NCBI RefSeq assembly: GCF_042477335.2
Contig: NC_091251.1
Span: 91,527,501-91,591,500, forward strand
Direction: 5' to 3'
Source: Ovis canadensis
Lineage: Eukaryota > Chordata > Mammalia > Artiodactyla > Bovidae
DNA length: 64,000 nucleotides
The translations under genes and the position numbers were made by a program. Below the pieces are notes generated by a model. It saw only the letters and a program-made list of their open reading frames with translations. It ran no database searches and was not told the origin of the DNA. Numbering within the stretch: position 1 is the stretch's first letter; each line of letters opens with the position of its first letter. This document shows, piece after piece, positions 11,000 through 21,913 of the stretch.

Positions 11000-11415
11000 T
11001 GATGACTGAGATGGTTCCTGGTCTCCTCCTGGAAGGCATGGGTTACCACCTGGCATCGAGGGTCAGAGAGCTGACACTGTGTGCAGTAAGCACGGCCTCT
11101 GCTAAGCAGGCTGCAGAACTCTGGGCTGTGATGGATGACTCTGGGGCAGAGGTTGGGTGGGCACGAGCCTGGGCCATGGCTTGCCGCTGAGCCAGATGCC
11201 GCATGCCAGCCTTGCCCTGTGTGATTTATGAGTCTCTTCCCCAGTACCAACCACAGATGGCTGACTTGGTTACAGAAGAGTTTCTACTCTAGAAGATTCA
11301 TTAATCAGGAAATCAGTGCTACACCTCCCAAGCCTACAGGATGGGCATACGTTTTACCATGAGTTGTACAATTAAGCCCTTTTTATGGATCAGCCAACTG
11401 ATGACATTCATAGCC

Positions 11416-11662
11416 AGTGTGTGTGTGTGTGCGCGCGCGCGTGCGTGCGTGTGTGTGTTAGTCACTCAATCATGTCTGACTCTTTGAAACCCCATGGACG
11501 GTAGCTCTCCAGGCTCTTCTGTTCAAGGAATTCTCCAGGCAAGAATACTGGAGTGGGTTGCCATTCCCTTCTCCAAGGGATCTTCCCAAACCAGGGACTG
11601 AGCCCAGGTCTCCCACATAACAGGCAGATTCTTTACCATCTGAGCCACGAGCGAAGCCCCTC
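11416..11662 (-). mobile_element. Bov-tA SINE with expanded dinucleotide tail
   Basis: Antisense Bov-tA with head gagccacgagcgaagcccc, flanked by catagcc at 11409-11415 and 11663-11669. Because the left duplication lies outside the GT/GC run (11419-11458), that run belongs to the element's own 3' tail. Confidence 0.85.
11419..11458. repeat. (GT)n/(GC)n alternating tract
   Basis: About 40 bp of unbroken purine-pyrimidine alternation: GT units, then GC units, then GT again. Grown from the SINE tail and prone to Z-DNA. Confidence 0.85.
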
Positions 11663-11699
11663 CATAGCCGATACTATCACTTATCCACCAGTGACTGAG

Positions 11700-11890
11700 T
11701 CACACATTTCAGCTTCTTTAATCCTAACAACAACTCTATTGGGTAGGTGTTTTATTATCACCCCATTTACAAACTAGGAAATGAAAGCCCAGAGAGGTTA
11801 ACATACCTGCCCAAGATTACCCAGCTAAGTCAGAGGTAGAGCCAGAATTTGAACTCATGAGGTCTGACCCAGGGTCCAGGCTTCTTCCTG
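11700..11890 (-). repeat. MIR SINE
   Basis: Well-preserved MIR: aatcctaacaacaactctat, tttacaaactaggaaatgaa, agcccagagaggttaacata and gagccagaatttgaactcat. Confidence 0.85.
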
Positions 11891-12689
11891 CCCTTCATTG
11901 CCTTTCACATTTTAGTTTGCATCCTTGTACCAACTTCTGTATTTTTGTTTCCCCATCTTGCAGTTAAGGAAAATAAGCTCCCTTGTAAAGCTCTCAGTCT
12001 TATCCCGGATCCCAAATTTTGTTCCCCTATACCCACATCCTTCCATGACTAATTCTTAGATACCAGAGAGGTAGGGCGGGCTGGGGTTGGCTCTACTATC
12101 ATCTTCTACAAAAGTAGACACAGGTTGAGAGGCTGAGATACCCAGAGTCATGAGGTAGGAAACTAGGAGCCTCAGGAGACCTGAGAACACAACGTTCCGT
12201 GACGCAGTGATGGGCAATTGCTGACGGCTCTGCCTGGTGCCAAGTGTCAGGAAGGTGAGACCCCCTGCAAGACCTAGCCCCCCAGGCCAGGGCTCTTTGC
12301 TACATACACTGTCTGCTGTCTCCCTGCATCCTGACCAGGACTACCTCCACGTGCTTTCCTGGCCTTAAGGTTCTTTGTTCTGCATTATTGATCCTTAGAC
12401 GCTAGTCTTGTGCCTGGTCAGGCGGCACCTCCTTTTGCACACCAGACTCTGTGGCTTCGTCTAGCTGGGCTGAGGACTTGGTTCTTTGCAGAGCCCAGTA
12501 GGTTCATCCACAGTTTTCACCAGGCACCTGGGTCTTTGTATGCTCATTAAGCAGCTGGGCTTATTTTAAGTTTATAACCAAGTGTGTCCATCCCAGCTAT
12601 TTCTTGGCTGCTATACAGTGTGGCAGCAGGGGTGGAGAGGAGCGTCCCAGCCTGGCAGGAAGAGAACGGCCACTCCAGCTCTGGCTCAG

Positions 12690-12840
12690 CCCTTTATGAG
12701 CCAGGTAATCTCCAGCAAGCAGCTTAGGCTTCCTGAGCTTCAGGGTCCTCAACTGAAAAACGGGGGTGATGTGGGTGAAGGTCAAATGAGAAGATGTCTG
12801 TGGTCAGGCCCCAGACTAGAAAGCAAGTACAGCCATCCAG
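12690..12840 (+). repeat. MIR fragment
   Basis: ctgagcttcagggtcctcaa followed by ctgaaaaacgggggtgatgt matches the MIR pattern of cagtttcctcatctgtaaaa-type sequence. Confidence 0.55.
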
Positions 12841-13570
12841 GAATGATCAGAGAGTGGTTTTTTCTGACCCTGGGGCAGGTCAGAATGGCCAGACACCAAG
12901 GCTGTGGATTTCCTAGCTGCTAAGGACATTTTCTAGCCATCAGAACAAGACCTGGCAGCTTATCTGCTGGGGCACGTGGGAGAGGGAAGCTGACCAGGAA
13001 AAGAGGAGAAGCAGAATCCCAGCATCTACTTTGTTCCTGGCTGGACCTTTCTGATATGGTTCCAAAACCTTTCTCGTGGCACTTGCTTTTACCTTTGAGA
13101 TGTAGAGAAAGCCAATTCAGCAGCAGACTTGATGTTTCAACAAGGATTTGAGAAGCTTCAGACTGGTGGGGAGGGCAGGATGGGAAACCTGAGGGAGGGT
13201 TATGAAGCAGAAGCGGGGTTCCACCTGGGGTCCTCAGAGCAGAGCTGCCCCTCTCATCGGCATCCCCTGGCTGACATGCACCAGGGCTCGCGGGGTATGC
13301 CGCTTAGAGCAGAGGAGATGGGGGCTGCAATGACTGCCCTTGGCCAGGGTCCTCTGTCTGCGGAAGCCACACAGGGCACGGCCTCGCCACTCTCAGCAGA
13401 CCTGAGGGAGAGTAACAGGGCCACCCCTTGAGAAGGCCCCACAGATCCTAACTGATGACACAGAGAAAGCCCCCGTGTCACTGTTGGGAGGCCGCTTCCC
13501 AGCCCAGGGTCCGCTCTGCCCAGTGAGGCAGCACGCTGAGAGCTGCGGCCTGGCTGTTCCTCTAGCTAGC
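12840..13570. other. Intergenic, no gene seen
   Basis: Unique-looking sequence. The 100-codon open frame at about 13,129-13,431 has no recognisable domain and overlaps open frames on the other strand. Confidence 0.4.
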
Positions 13571-13574
13571 TGGG

Positions 13575-13850
13575 CAACCTGCCCCAAGTCACCTCACCTC
13601 TCTGAACTGCAGTCCCCTGCCTGGTAAAACAGTGATGAAACTACCTGCTTCTGAGGGATGTAGTGAGAGCTGAACAAGGTGACATTTGTGAGTGGACCGG
13701 AATAAACAAAGAAAACGGGGCATGGTGTTTACAGGGGCGTCCAAAGCCTGTGAGGGAAGAAGTGTTAGTCTTGTTTGCAGTTGGACCCCCAGAGTCTGAC
13801 GTAGAGGATGTGATCAATAAGTGTTTATAAATGAATGAATGAATGAGTGC
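13575..13850 (+). repeat. MIR-type repeats
   Basis: cctcacctctctgaactgca and gtaaaacagtgatgaaacta match the MIR core. The later agaggatgtgatcaataagt and (aatg)n piece is the usual tail form. Confidence 0.6.
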
Positions 13851-14179
13851 AGCTCTGTGTGAGGCAAACAAGTCTCCCCAGGAAGCCCTTGATTCCATCC
13901 TCAGCCCCAGCCCTGGACCAGGTTTCCCAGGACTCCAAAAGGGCACATGCGTTCAAGATAGGTATGTGTCAGAATTGCACACTTTGCAGGCAGAGGAGTC
14001 TGGGCAGGCACTGATCTGAGAGATGGACAAAGGATGTAATTCATGGGCAAGAATGCTGGGAACTTCCCTGAGATTCTCCACCTCCATCCCTAGCCGCTGG
14101 GGGAGGATCCTTCCTAAAGGTTCCTGAGGGTCCATATTTCCTCCTCTTACTTTGAATCAGGGTTGTATTCGAGTCGCCT

Positions 14180-14295
14180 GACTTCCTTACATTCCCACTA
14201 GAATGCAAACTGCATGAAGATAAAGACAGCGCCTAGCACAGCACCTAGCACATGGTAGATGCTCAAGAAATGCTTGTTGAATGAAAGAACAAGAG
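14180..14295 (+). repeat. MIR/L2-type tail
   Basis: cctagcacatggtagatgct followed by caagaaatgcttgttgaatg is the classic tail of MIR/L2 elements. Confidence 0.65.
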
Positions 14296-14299
14296 CGAG

Positions 14300-15040
14300 A
14301 AGGCTGCTGTTCTCTCTATTCTGAGAGACTAGTCTCAGCAGGGTTTGGGGGTGGGGCATGTCAATTGTTCTCAGCTTTCTTATATCATATGGTTATTGAT
14401 TTGGGTTTTCAAGGAATCAGGCGAGGTTTGACCAGTGAAAACACTTTTTCAGCAGGCACAGGGAGACCCAGTATTTTCAACTTAATGCCAAATCAGTGCT
14501 TGATTAAACAGACAATGAATGTGAGAACAAGGATAATACAGCAGAGATAATGCAGCAAATTCAGATGGGGATCACCTACCTTGTTAGAAAACTGCCTTAC
14601 ATACTAATGAATTCATTAAAGGCTAAGTCAGTGAAAACTGCAGCTTCGGGATTAAGGTTTTAGTTTAAACTGCCAGCAGAGAGAAACTGACAAAGGCTTC
14701 TCTGTGGTCAAAGTCCTGGTCTTCTTGAAGATTTTGCCCAGGGCCATGTCTCAGCTCCTGGTGTTGGAGTCCTTAGTTTATTTGCATACAAATTGCAAAC
14801 ATCTACAAAGTCTTTGCTCAAGCAATTTTTAAGTAAAATATTATTGCTTCCCTGAAGGATATAATTCCATGGTTTTTCTCCTCAATATTCATCTCACTTA
14901 GAAGTCACTCACATTGACCCAGATTTTCCACCCCGGGAGTGTACAGGAGTGGGAGAAGCCAAAGGAAGATGGAGCAAAGAAAGGCGTGGCTGGTCGGGCC
15001 ATGGAACCTGCTTTATAGAACATGCAGGACGGGACTTCAG
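14300..15040. other. Intergenic, nothing recognised
   Basis: AT-richer unique sequence without recognised genes or repeats. Confidence 0.35.
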
Positions 15041-15044
15041 TGGT

Positions 15045-15222
15045 TCTTTTTTTAAAAGATTTTTAATGTGGATCATTTTCAAATCTTTACTGAATTTGTT
15101 AACATTATTGCTTCTGTTTTTTATGTTTTTTGGTTTTTCAGCCTTGAGGCAGGGAATGAATCCATACCCACTGCACTGGAAGGAAGAGTCTTAACTACTG
15201 AACCGCGAGGTAAGTCCCCAGA
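15045..15222 (-). mobile_element. CHR-type SINE
   Basis: An antisense tRNA-derived cetartiodactyl SINE: tctttactgaatttgttaac, attattgcttctgtttttta, and the head gaagagtcttaactactgaa with cgcgaggtaagtcccc. It supplies the start of a spurious 194-codon open frame. Confidence 0.75.
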
Positions 15223-15224
15223 CC

Positions 15225-15390
15225 TAAGTGTTTTAAGTATTATTTCATTTGATTCTCAAGCCAACTCTTTGGGAGTTGACCTTATCATTATCTCCATTTG
15301 TAAGGAGGAAATCAAGTTTAGGAGATGTTATGTGAGTCGTGCTCAAGGTCACAGAGCTAGGAAACAGCAGGACCGGGACTCCAAGAATGA
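15225..15390 (-). repeat. MIR SINE
   Basis: tttgattctcaagccaactc, attatctccatttgtaagga and gtcacagagctaggaaacag match MIR. Confidence 0.7.
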
Positions 15391-15832
15391 CTGGCTCCAG
15401 AATGATATCTTTGAATCATACTATCTCTGTAAATCACTTACCCTTTACAGAGCTCTAAATGTACTAGGCAGTCACCTAATGCATAAACTGTTAAGAATCT
15501 CAAAAACAGTGACAGCAGTGTGGGGTCTTTCTAAGCATAGCTCCCTGAACAACTGCACACACCGCACACCCATAAAGCTGGCCCTGAGTCAGGGCTCTAG
15601 GTGGAAACATGTCTGTTTTGTCTTGGAATCGGGCATTAAGTCTGGCGCATGACATTTAGACTGTTGGCTAACTGAACGAAGCAATGCAATAAATATTCAT
15701 TACTAATACATACCAAGCCATGCTCTACGCACAGGGAATATAGCAGTGAGCAATACTTACAAGGTCCCTGACCCGCCATAGAGGGAGAGAACAACAAGTA
15801 ACCCACAAGATGTATCAGATTATTCAGAGATG

Positions 15833-15974
15833 CTGATAGGTGTTACACATAAGTAAATAGGGCCTATGTGATTGAGTTACTAGGAGGGTTCAGTTCAGTT
15901 CAGTCGCTCAGTCGTGTCTGATAGGTGTTACACATAAGTAAATAGGGCCTATGTGATTGAGTTACTAAGAGGGT
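15833..15974. repeat. 57-bp direct repeats around a BovB tail
   Basis: Copies at 15833-15889 and 15918-15974 differ at one base. Between them lie 28 bp (15890-15917) that match the antisense 3' terminus of BovB/Bov-A (cagttcagttcagtcgctca then gtcgtgt). The match continues a few bases into the second copy through a shared ctga. Confidence 0.9.
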
Positions 15975-16244
15975 AAAGGCTTCTATTAAATAGGACAGGA
16001 GTTGGCACTGATGCAAGACGTGAGTGCTAGGAGGCAGCCAGAGGAAGAGCGTTCTGGCAAAGGGAGTAGTGAGTGCAAGGCCTTTCACTTGGCCAGAATG
16101 AAAGGACCACGTAACTAGGGGGACGCACCTGTACCGCGGTTTCCTGTGTGATGAGCTAGAGTCTTGAGCTCTGCCTGCTGCCCTCCTGTCTGTCTCATTT
16201 TGTTCTGCTCCCCCTTTCCAGTCACTTTGCCCATCTTTACTCCA

Positions 16245-16573
16245 CTGTGGTTTTTTTTGGACTGTGCTGGGTCTTCGTTGCTGTGAGGTTCCCTCTAGTT
16301 ATGGTGTGCAGTGGCTACTCTCTGGCTGTGGTGGTGGGTTCATTGCAGTCTCTGTTGCTGTGGAGCATGAGGTCCAGGATGCGCAGGCTTCTGTAGTTGC
16401 GGCATGTGGGCTGAATGCGTGCAGTTCAAGGACTTTTAGAGCGCAAGCTCAATAGTTGTGGCACATGGGTTTAGCTGTTCCTCGGCATGTGGGATATTCC
16501 CGGATCAGGGATCAAACCCACGTCTCCTGCCTTGGCAGGTGGATTCCTTACCACCAACCCATCAGGGAGGCCC
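16245..16573 (-). mobile_element. CHR SINE, long form
   Basis: An antisense CHR element of about 330 bp: gtgctgggtcttcgttgctg, tagttatggtgtgcagtggc, gcacatgggtttagctgttc, ggcatgtgggatattcccgg, and the tRNA-like head accaacccatcagggaggcc. This family is confined to cetaceans, hippos and ruminants. Confidence 0.85.
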
Positions 16574-16745
16574 ACCAGTCTTCTCTGAATCCCTCAAATG
16601 CACTGAACTTTTCCCTGCTTAGGGCCTTTGCACTGCAGATCCTCTGCCTGTTACCTACTTCCCTCACTCTGACTGGCTGGCTCCTTCTCATTTTTCAGAT
16701 CACAGCTTAATGTCAAGCATTAAAGGAGAGTCTCTGCCTCTGCAA
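16574..16745 (+). repeat. L2 LINE 3' fragment
   Basis: The segment cttagggcctttgcactgca, then ggctggctccttctcatttt and cagatcacagcttaatgtca, is the conserved L2 3' part. Confidence 0.75.
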
Positions 16746-16749
16746 GCTC

Positions 16750-17715
16750 AAGTAACTTGAGCTTGAAATATTATTCTCTCTCAAAAACCTCGATGATTTC
16801 CTTCATAGTAATAGCCACATTGGCTTTTAGTTTTGACTGTAAGCACCATGAAGGTATCATGGATTGGGGTCATGTCTGCTTCATTCATTTATGAACTTCA
16901 TTTGAGGTAATAAAATGGGAATTGACCTCCGAGCCCCACATTACTTTATAATGAAACCAGATTAATAGGTAAGTGCAGGTGAGAGTAACTCTTTGAAACT
17001 ATAATTCAATTAATTAGTTAATTGAGTAACTAATGAGTTGACAAACATGTTGAGACTCTATTATTTAGAAGGCATTAGGGATTCCAATATGAAAGACTGG
17101 GTTTCTTCTTCAAAGAGCAGAGCTTATTGAGGGAGCTGGACAATCACACCAACAATGCCACACAGTGTGATTAAGAGTCATGACAGAGAGTGCTACTAGA
17201 GCTTAGAAGATAGAGGAGTGAGTGGAGGGATCAGGTGATCGGGGAGGTCTTCCTGGAGGTGGTGATACTGAGTTGAGCCTTAACCTATGATCAGGGGTAA
17301 GAGTGTGTGGGCCTTGCAGAACTAGACTGCTCATAAAAGGAAGGGCCTGTGCAAAGGCAAGCAAGAGCTCATATGGTGTACTCAAGGGACTGACAGTCAG
17401 AAGTGTGATGGGAGCAGGGAGGGGAAGGGTGGGCGCTAAGTTTGACAGGTGCTAATCATAAAGAGCCTCAGGGATCAAGCTACAAACTTGGATTTTTATT
17501 TTAAGAGTAATAGAGAGCTTTAAGAATACTAAGCAGGAAACTGACATGATCAGACTTTTATTATAGGAAAAAATCTCTGCTGCACAGCAAGAGAGAGGGT
17601 GGACTAGGAAAGAATAGTGGTGGAACCTGTTTTTTTATCAACAGGACAGTCCCCTCCTTTTCCAGGGAAATGTTCCTTCTCTTGTGGTTTGAATAGAAGC
17701 TTCCATTTTGCTAGA
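16750..17715. other. Intergenic, no gene seen
   Basis: Unique or strongly diverged sequence. The segment about 17,120-17,560 recalls old repeat DNA but I cannot name it. Confidence 0.35.
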
Positions 17716-17716
17716 T

Positions 17717-18248
17717 GTATTAGTTCTCTTTCACCAAGTAACAAATTACCTCAAATTTAGTGACTGCAAACAACTAATATTTGTTATCTCATAGTTTCTG
17801 TGGGTCTGGGATCCAGTAATGGATTAGCTGGATGGTTCTGGCTCAGGGATGTCACGAGGTTGCTGTCAGTGTCAGCCAGGGCTGCAGTCATTTCAAAGCT
17901 CAACCAAACCCAGAGAATTCACTCCCAAAGCTCGCTCACATGACTTCTGGCAGGCCTCTGATAATCTGCCTCCAAGCCTGCTCACCAGGGTTTCTCTACT
18001 GGGCTGTCTTACAACATGACAACTGGTTGGCCCCCAAGTGAATAATCCAAGAGAGAGTGTGCCTAAGATGGCAGCCACAGCCTTCTTGTAACGTAACATA
18101 GGAAGTGAGAGTCCATCATTTCAGCCGTATCTTTTTATTAGAAGAGCAGCATCAATAAGTCCTCACATGAGAGCAGGCCTTTACTCAAGGGCATAGCTAC
18201 CAGGAGGACCATCATGGGGGACCATCCCAGGGACTGTCTATCACACCG
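17717..18248 (-). mobile_element. MLT1-type MaLR (ERVL-like) solo LTR fossil
   Basis: An old LTR in reverse orientation, recognised from its ends and body (aacaaattacctcaaattta, gtttctgtgggtctgggatc, ggttctggctcagggatgtc). Old eutherian age; decayed, with no internal coding region attached. The exact subfamily is not assigned. Confidence 0.65.
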
Positions 18249-18357
18249 CTGAATTATTCATTAGGCCAGCTGACCCAAGCTGGGCCAACTAGAACATTTC
18301 CTTGGGATCTGTACACTCAGTCAGAAAGAAGAAATCTTTCTAAAGTAGTGAAGCTTG

Positions 18358-18587
18358 GACTTCCCTGGTGGTCCAGTGGTTAAGAATCCTCCTGCCAATG
18401 TAAGGGACATGCCCTGGGGTCCATGCTCTGTAGCAAGTGAAGCCACTGCAATGATAAGCCCAAGTGCCACAAACAGAGAGTAGCCCCTGCTCACCGCAAC
18501 TAGAGAAAGCCCACATGTGGCAACAAAGGCCCAGCACAGCCAAAAATATGTATATATACATAATTTTAAAAATAAAATAAATTTAAA

Positions 18588-18639
<52 letters not shown>

Positions 18640-18646
18640 AAAATAA
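18358..18646 (+). mobile_element. CHR SINE with (TA)n tail
   Basis: Sense CHR-type SINE starting acttccctggtggtccagtg. A 17-bp duplication, taaagtagtgaagcttg at 18341-18357 and 18647-18663 (one mismatch), bounds it. The (TA)n run at about 18595-18636 is therefore a microsatellite grown in the A-rich tail. Confidence 0.88.
18595..18636. repeat. (TA)n microsatellite
   Basis: About 20 TA units at the end of the CHR SINE. Probably length-variable between animals. Confidence 0.9.
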
Positions 18647-18663
18647 TAAAGTGGTGAAGCTTG

Positions 18664-20425
18664 AAGACTATGGATAGTCGTGTTCTCCATCAAGTGGAAG
18701 AAGCTGGTTCATGGGAAGAATGAAGCTGACACTGAAAGGGAAGCAGAAACCAGAAATAGTAGACTTTCCCAATTGCAGTAGCGGGCTTTCCACGTTTCTG
18801 GTTGCATTTGATCCTAAGCCCCACTTGTGCTCTGGCCATTCCTGTAGTTTGGTTATATGCATCAATAAACAACACCTCCTCTAGCTTTGCTAAGGTAATT
18901 CAGATGGGTTTTTGTCATTTGTAACAAGAAAAATGACAGCTGACTCACTGATGCAGTCACACGGGGAGGCAGGCGAGTCAGTTAGGAAATGGAGTAAATC
19001 TGGTGGGAGCTGATGAGGGGCTGATCTGGGATGCTGGGAAGGGTGATCAGGGTCTAAACAGGAGAACAGATAAGCACTGATGGTAGGGACCGTATAGGAC
19101 TATCTTATTCATCATTGTACCCCCAGAGGTTAACCCTGTGTCTGGCACAAAGTAGCTGAAATGAATGCATGAAGGCAGGAAGACATAGAAAAAGCAGGAC
19201 TTGCTGACTGACAGGACATGGAAAATGAGAAAGAGGGAGAAGTAAATGGTACTCAGGTCTCAGGCTTGAATGACTGGCTAGCTGGCAGCCCTATTCAAGA
19301 CAGGAAATGCTGCCTTGGAGGGAGTCAAGCGGAAGGGTGATGAGTTTGGTCTTGAATTACTGGCAAGTGTTTTCAGGAGGAGTGGCTAGTCTTAGGGAAC
19401 AAAGATGTTAACCTGTTTACATGAGGATGTCTCTGTCACTGTCTGCCTTAGCTCTGGCCATGTAACTGAGGGATACAGCTACACATACTCAAAGTCTTAT
19501 TTATGGGGCTAAAGAAAGACCTAATTTGGCAAATAGACAGTGACCACAACGGCCTTGTGGGAGCTGGTGGCCCTTGATTAGGAATGGTCTGAAATTAGCA
19601 TGACAAAAATTAGTGGTCCAGTGCCAGCCTAATGAGTCCATCTGACTCCCAGCACAGTTCTTCATGGTCCCTGTATGACAGTCTACTCCCAACCAGCTTG
19701 GGAGAGATTATGGAATGGGCTGAGAAGTTTGAAATTGGGTATTCAGAAAACACATTTGCTTTGCTCTAACGGGAACAATGTGTCAACACAAATACCCACA
19801 CTCAGGCTGGGTGTACTTGGCAGCTCTTTAAAAACTGGCATTGGAAAGCTGTCAGGGGTGGGAAATGCCCCTTCTTAGATTGATACTATGTCCAGCCAGA
19901 AGCAGTCTAGGGAGATAGTTTAAGTAAAGGTTATTAAATTCCACCAGAATTTAGTTGGAAGTGCTGACTCTGTTTACACCCCTGAGCGAAGCTCATTAGC
20001 ATGTGTCAGAAATACAGCTTCAGTGGCTCCAAACATCCCAAGCTGCTCTTGGTTTTTCGAGAATGCCAGCCTGACACAGTACAGCTAGCTAGGCTTCCCA
20101 GTAAGCTCCTCCTGCTCCAGTGGCCCCAAGGTACTGAGCAAAGTCTTCCTCTGTGATCCAAATGTGTCCTGCTTTGAGGATGCCAATGCACTGGCTTGCC
20201 CTCTTGGGAGCTCAGGTTGCAGGGAGGGAGCTGGGCAGGTGGAATGCAAGAATAAACGGCCAGGCTCTACAGAGGGGTGAGGAGAGAGTGCTGGATGCCA
20301 GCACCACAAATGATCAGCCTTACAGCTACCTCTACCCACAAGAGCAGTAGTCAGGACAGGATTGTAACTGCGTTATCAATTTTCTTTTAAACTTACCATT
20401 ATGGGAAACTTCAGGCACATATGAA
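18664..20425. other. Intergenic, no gene seen
   Basis: Mostly unique-looking. A weak MIR/L2-type tail is visible near 19,090-19,175 (cattgtacccccagaggtta then tctggcacaaagtagctga). Confidence 0.4.
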
Positions 20426-20429
20426 AGCC

Positions 20430-20640
20430 AAGAGCAACTTCCCTGGTGGTTAAGAATATGCCTGCCAATGCAGGGGACATGGGTTTGATTCCTGGTCCAG
20501 GAAGATCCCACAAGCCTCAGGGCGATTAAACCCATGTGCCCCAAAAACTGAAGCCTGTGTGCCCTAGAGCCCATGCATCACAAATAGAGAAAGTTTGGAC
20601 ATAGAACAAAGACCCATTGCCGCCAAAAAGAAATTAAAAA
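20430..20640 (+). mobile_element. CHR SINE
   Basis: Sense tRNA-derived SINE: aacttccctggtggttaaga, tgccaatgcaggggacatgg, then the acccatgtgccccaaaaact to gacccattgccgccaaaaag body with a poly(A) tail. Confidence 0.85.
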
Positions 20641-20714
20641 AAAAAAGGCAGAGAGATTAATGCCCATCTCCTAGTCTCAACAATTATTAGATTATGACTA
20701 ACTTTATTTCTTCT

Positions 20715-20933
20715 TCCTGGGCTTCCCTGGTGGCTTAGAGGGTAAAGCACCTGCCTGCAATGCGGGAGACCTGGGTTCAATCCCTGAGTTGGGAAGATCC
20801 CCTGGAGAAGAAAATGGCAACCCACTCCAGTATTCTTGCTTGGAAAATCCCATGGACGGAGGAGCCTGGGAGGCTGCAGTCCATGGGGTCGCAAAGAGTC
20901 GGACACGACTGAGCGACTTCACTTAACTTTATT
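20715..20933 (+). mobile_element. Bov-tA SINE with perfect 16-bp target-site duplication
   Basis: A full-length sense Bov-tA flanked by taactttatttcttct at 20699-20714 and 20934-20949. Little divergence from the consensus; a recent insertion. Confidence 0.95.
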
Positions 20934-21116
20934 TCTTCTACATCCTTCCATTGGATTATTTTGGAACAAATCATAGATATTTCATCACTTTATCTGTAAA
21001 TACTTCCTATATGCTCTAAAAGATAACAACTTTAAGAAAAAAAGCATAATGCCATTATCATACCTAAGGAAGTTCATAACAATTCCTTAACTCTGATGGA
21101 ATTGTATGTGCCACGC

Positions 21117-21333
21117 CAGGCTAAGTTGTTTCAGTCCTGTCCAACTCTCTGCAACCCCAGGGATGGTCGCCCACCAGGTTCCTCTGTCCATGGGGATTCT
21201 CCAGGCAAAAATACTGGAGTAGGTTGCCATTTCCTCCTCCAGGGGATCTTCCTGACCCAGGGATCAAACTCGTGTCTCCTGTGACTCCTGCATTGCAGGC
21301 AGCTTCTTTAACACCGAGCCACCAGGGAAGTCC
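21117..21333 (-). mobile_element. Bov-tA SINE
   Basis: Antisense Bov-tA with head accgagccaccagggaagtc. Near-identical tggaattgta and tggaattata flank it. It has a small internal repeat of cctgtgactcctgc type. Confidence 0.88.
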
Positions 21334-21682
21334 GTGGAATTATACACTAGTGAGCAAAGGAGGCTCCCGCGCTCCCATCTCCTTTACTCTTCATCCCTCA
21401 AGCAAGGTGTCAAATTCACAGAAACAAAAGAGGCAGAGATCAAAGTCAGGTAAAACTGTGCCCACACTAAGCTCATCCCCAATGTCTCAGCAACTCTAGT
21501 ATTTTAAAACATTTCTTGAGATAGGCTAAAACAGAAATTAAAAACAGCAGCCCTCACATTTGTATCAGACCTTTCAGCATTTCTCAGAGCTACAAGGACA
21601 GCCCGTAAGAGAACCAAGAAGTGCTGGAAGATTAACCAGATTCCTTGATCCGCAGGTGGTCGGGCTGCCTCAGGGTCCAAAG

Positions 21683-21901
21683 TGAAAGTGAAAGTGAAGT
21701 CGCTCAGTCGTGCCCGACTCTTTGTGACCCCATGGACTATAGCCCACCAGGCTCCTCCCACAGGATTCTCCAGGCAAGAGTACTGGAGTGGGTTGCCATT
21801 TCCTTCTCCAGGGGATCTTCCTGACCCAGGGATCAAACCTGGGTCTCCTGCATTCCAGAAAGACGCTTTAACCTCTGAGCCACAGGGAAGCCCGGGTGCC
21901 A
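21683..21901 (-). mobile_element. Bov-tA SINE with perfect target-site duplication
   Basis: An antisense element with tail gtgaaagtgaagtcgctcag, flanked by cagggtccaaag at 21671-21682 and 21902-21913. Confidence 0.93.
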
Positions 21902-21913
21902 CAGGGTCCAAAG

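Noticed and set aside
15068-15652. 194-codon open frame
   Set aside because: It runs across an antisense CHR SINE and a MIR; the protein is a translation of repeats.
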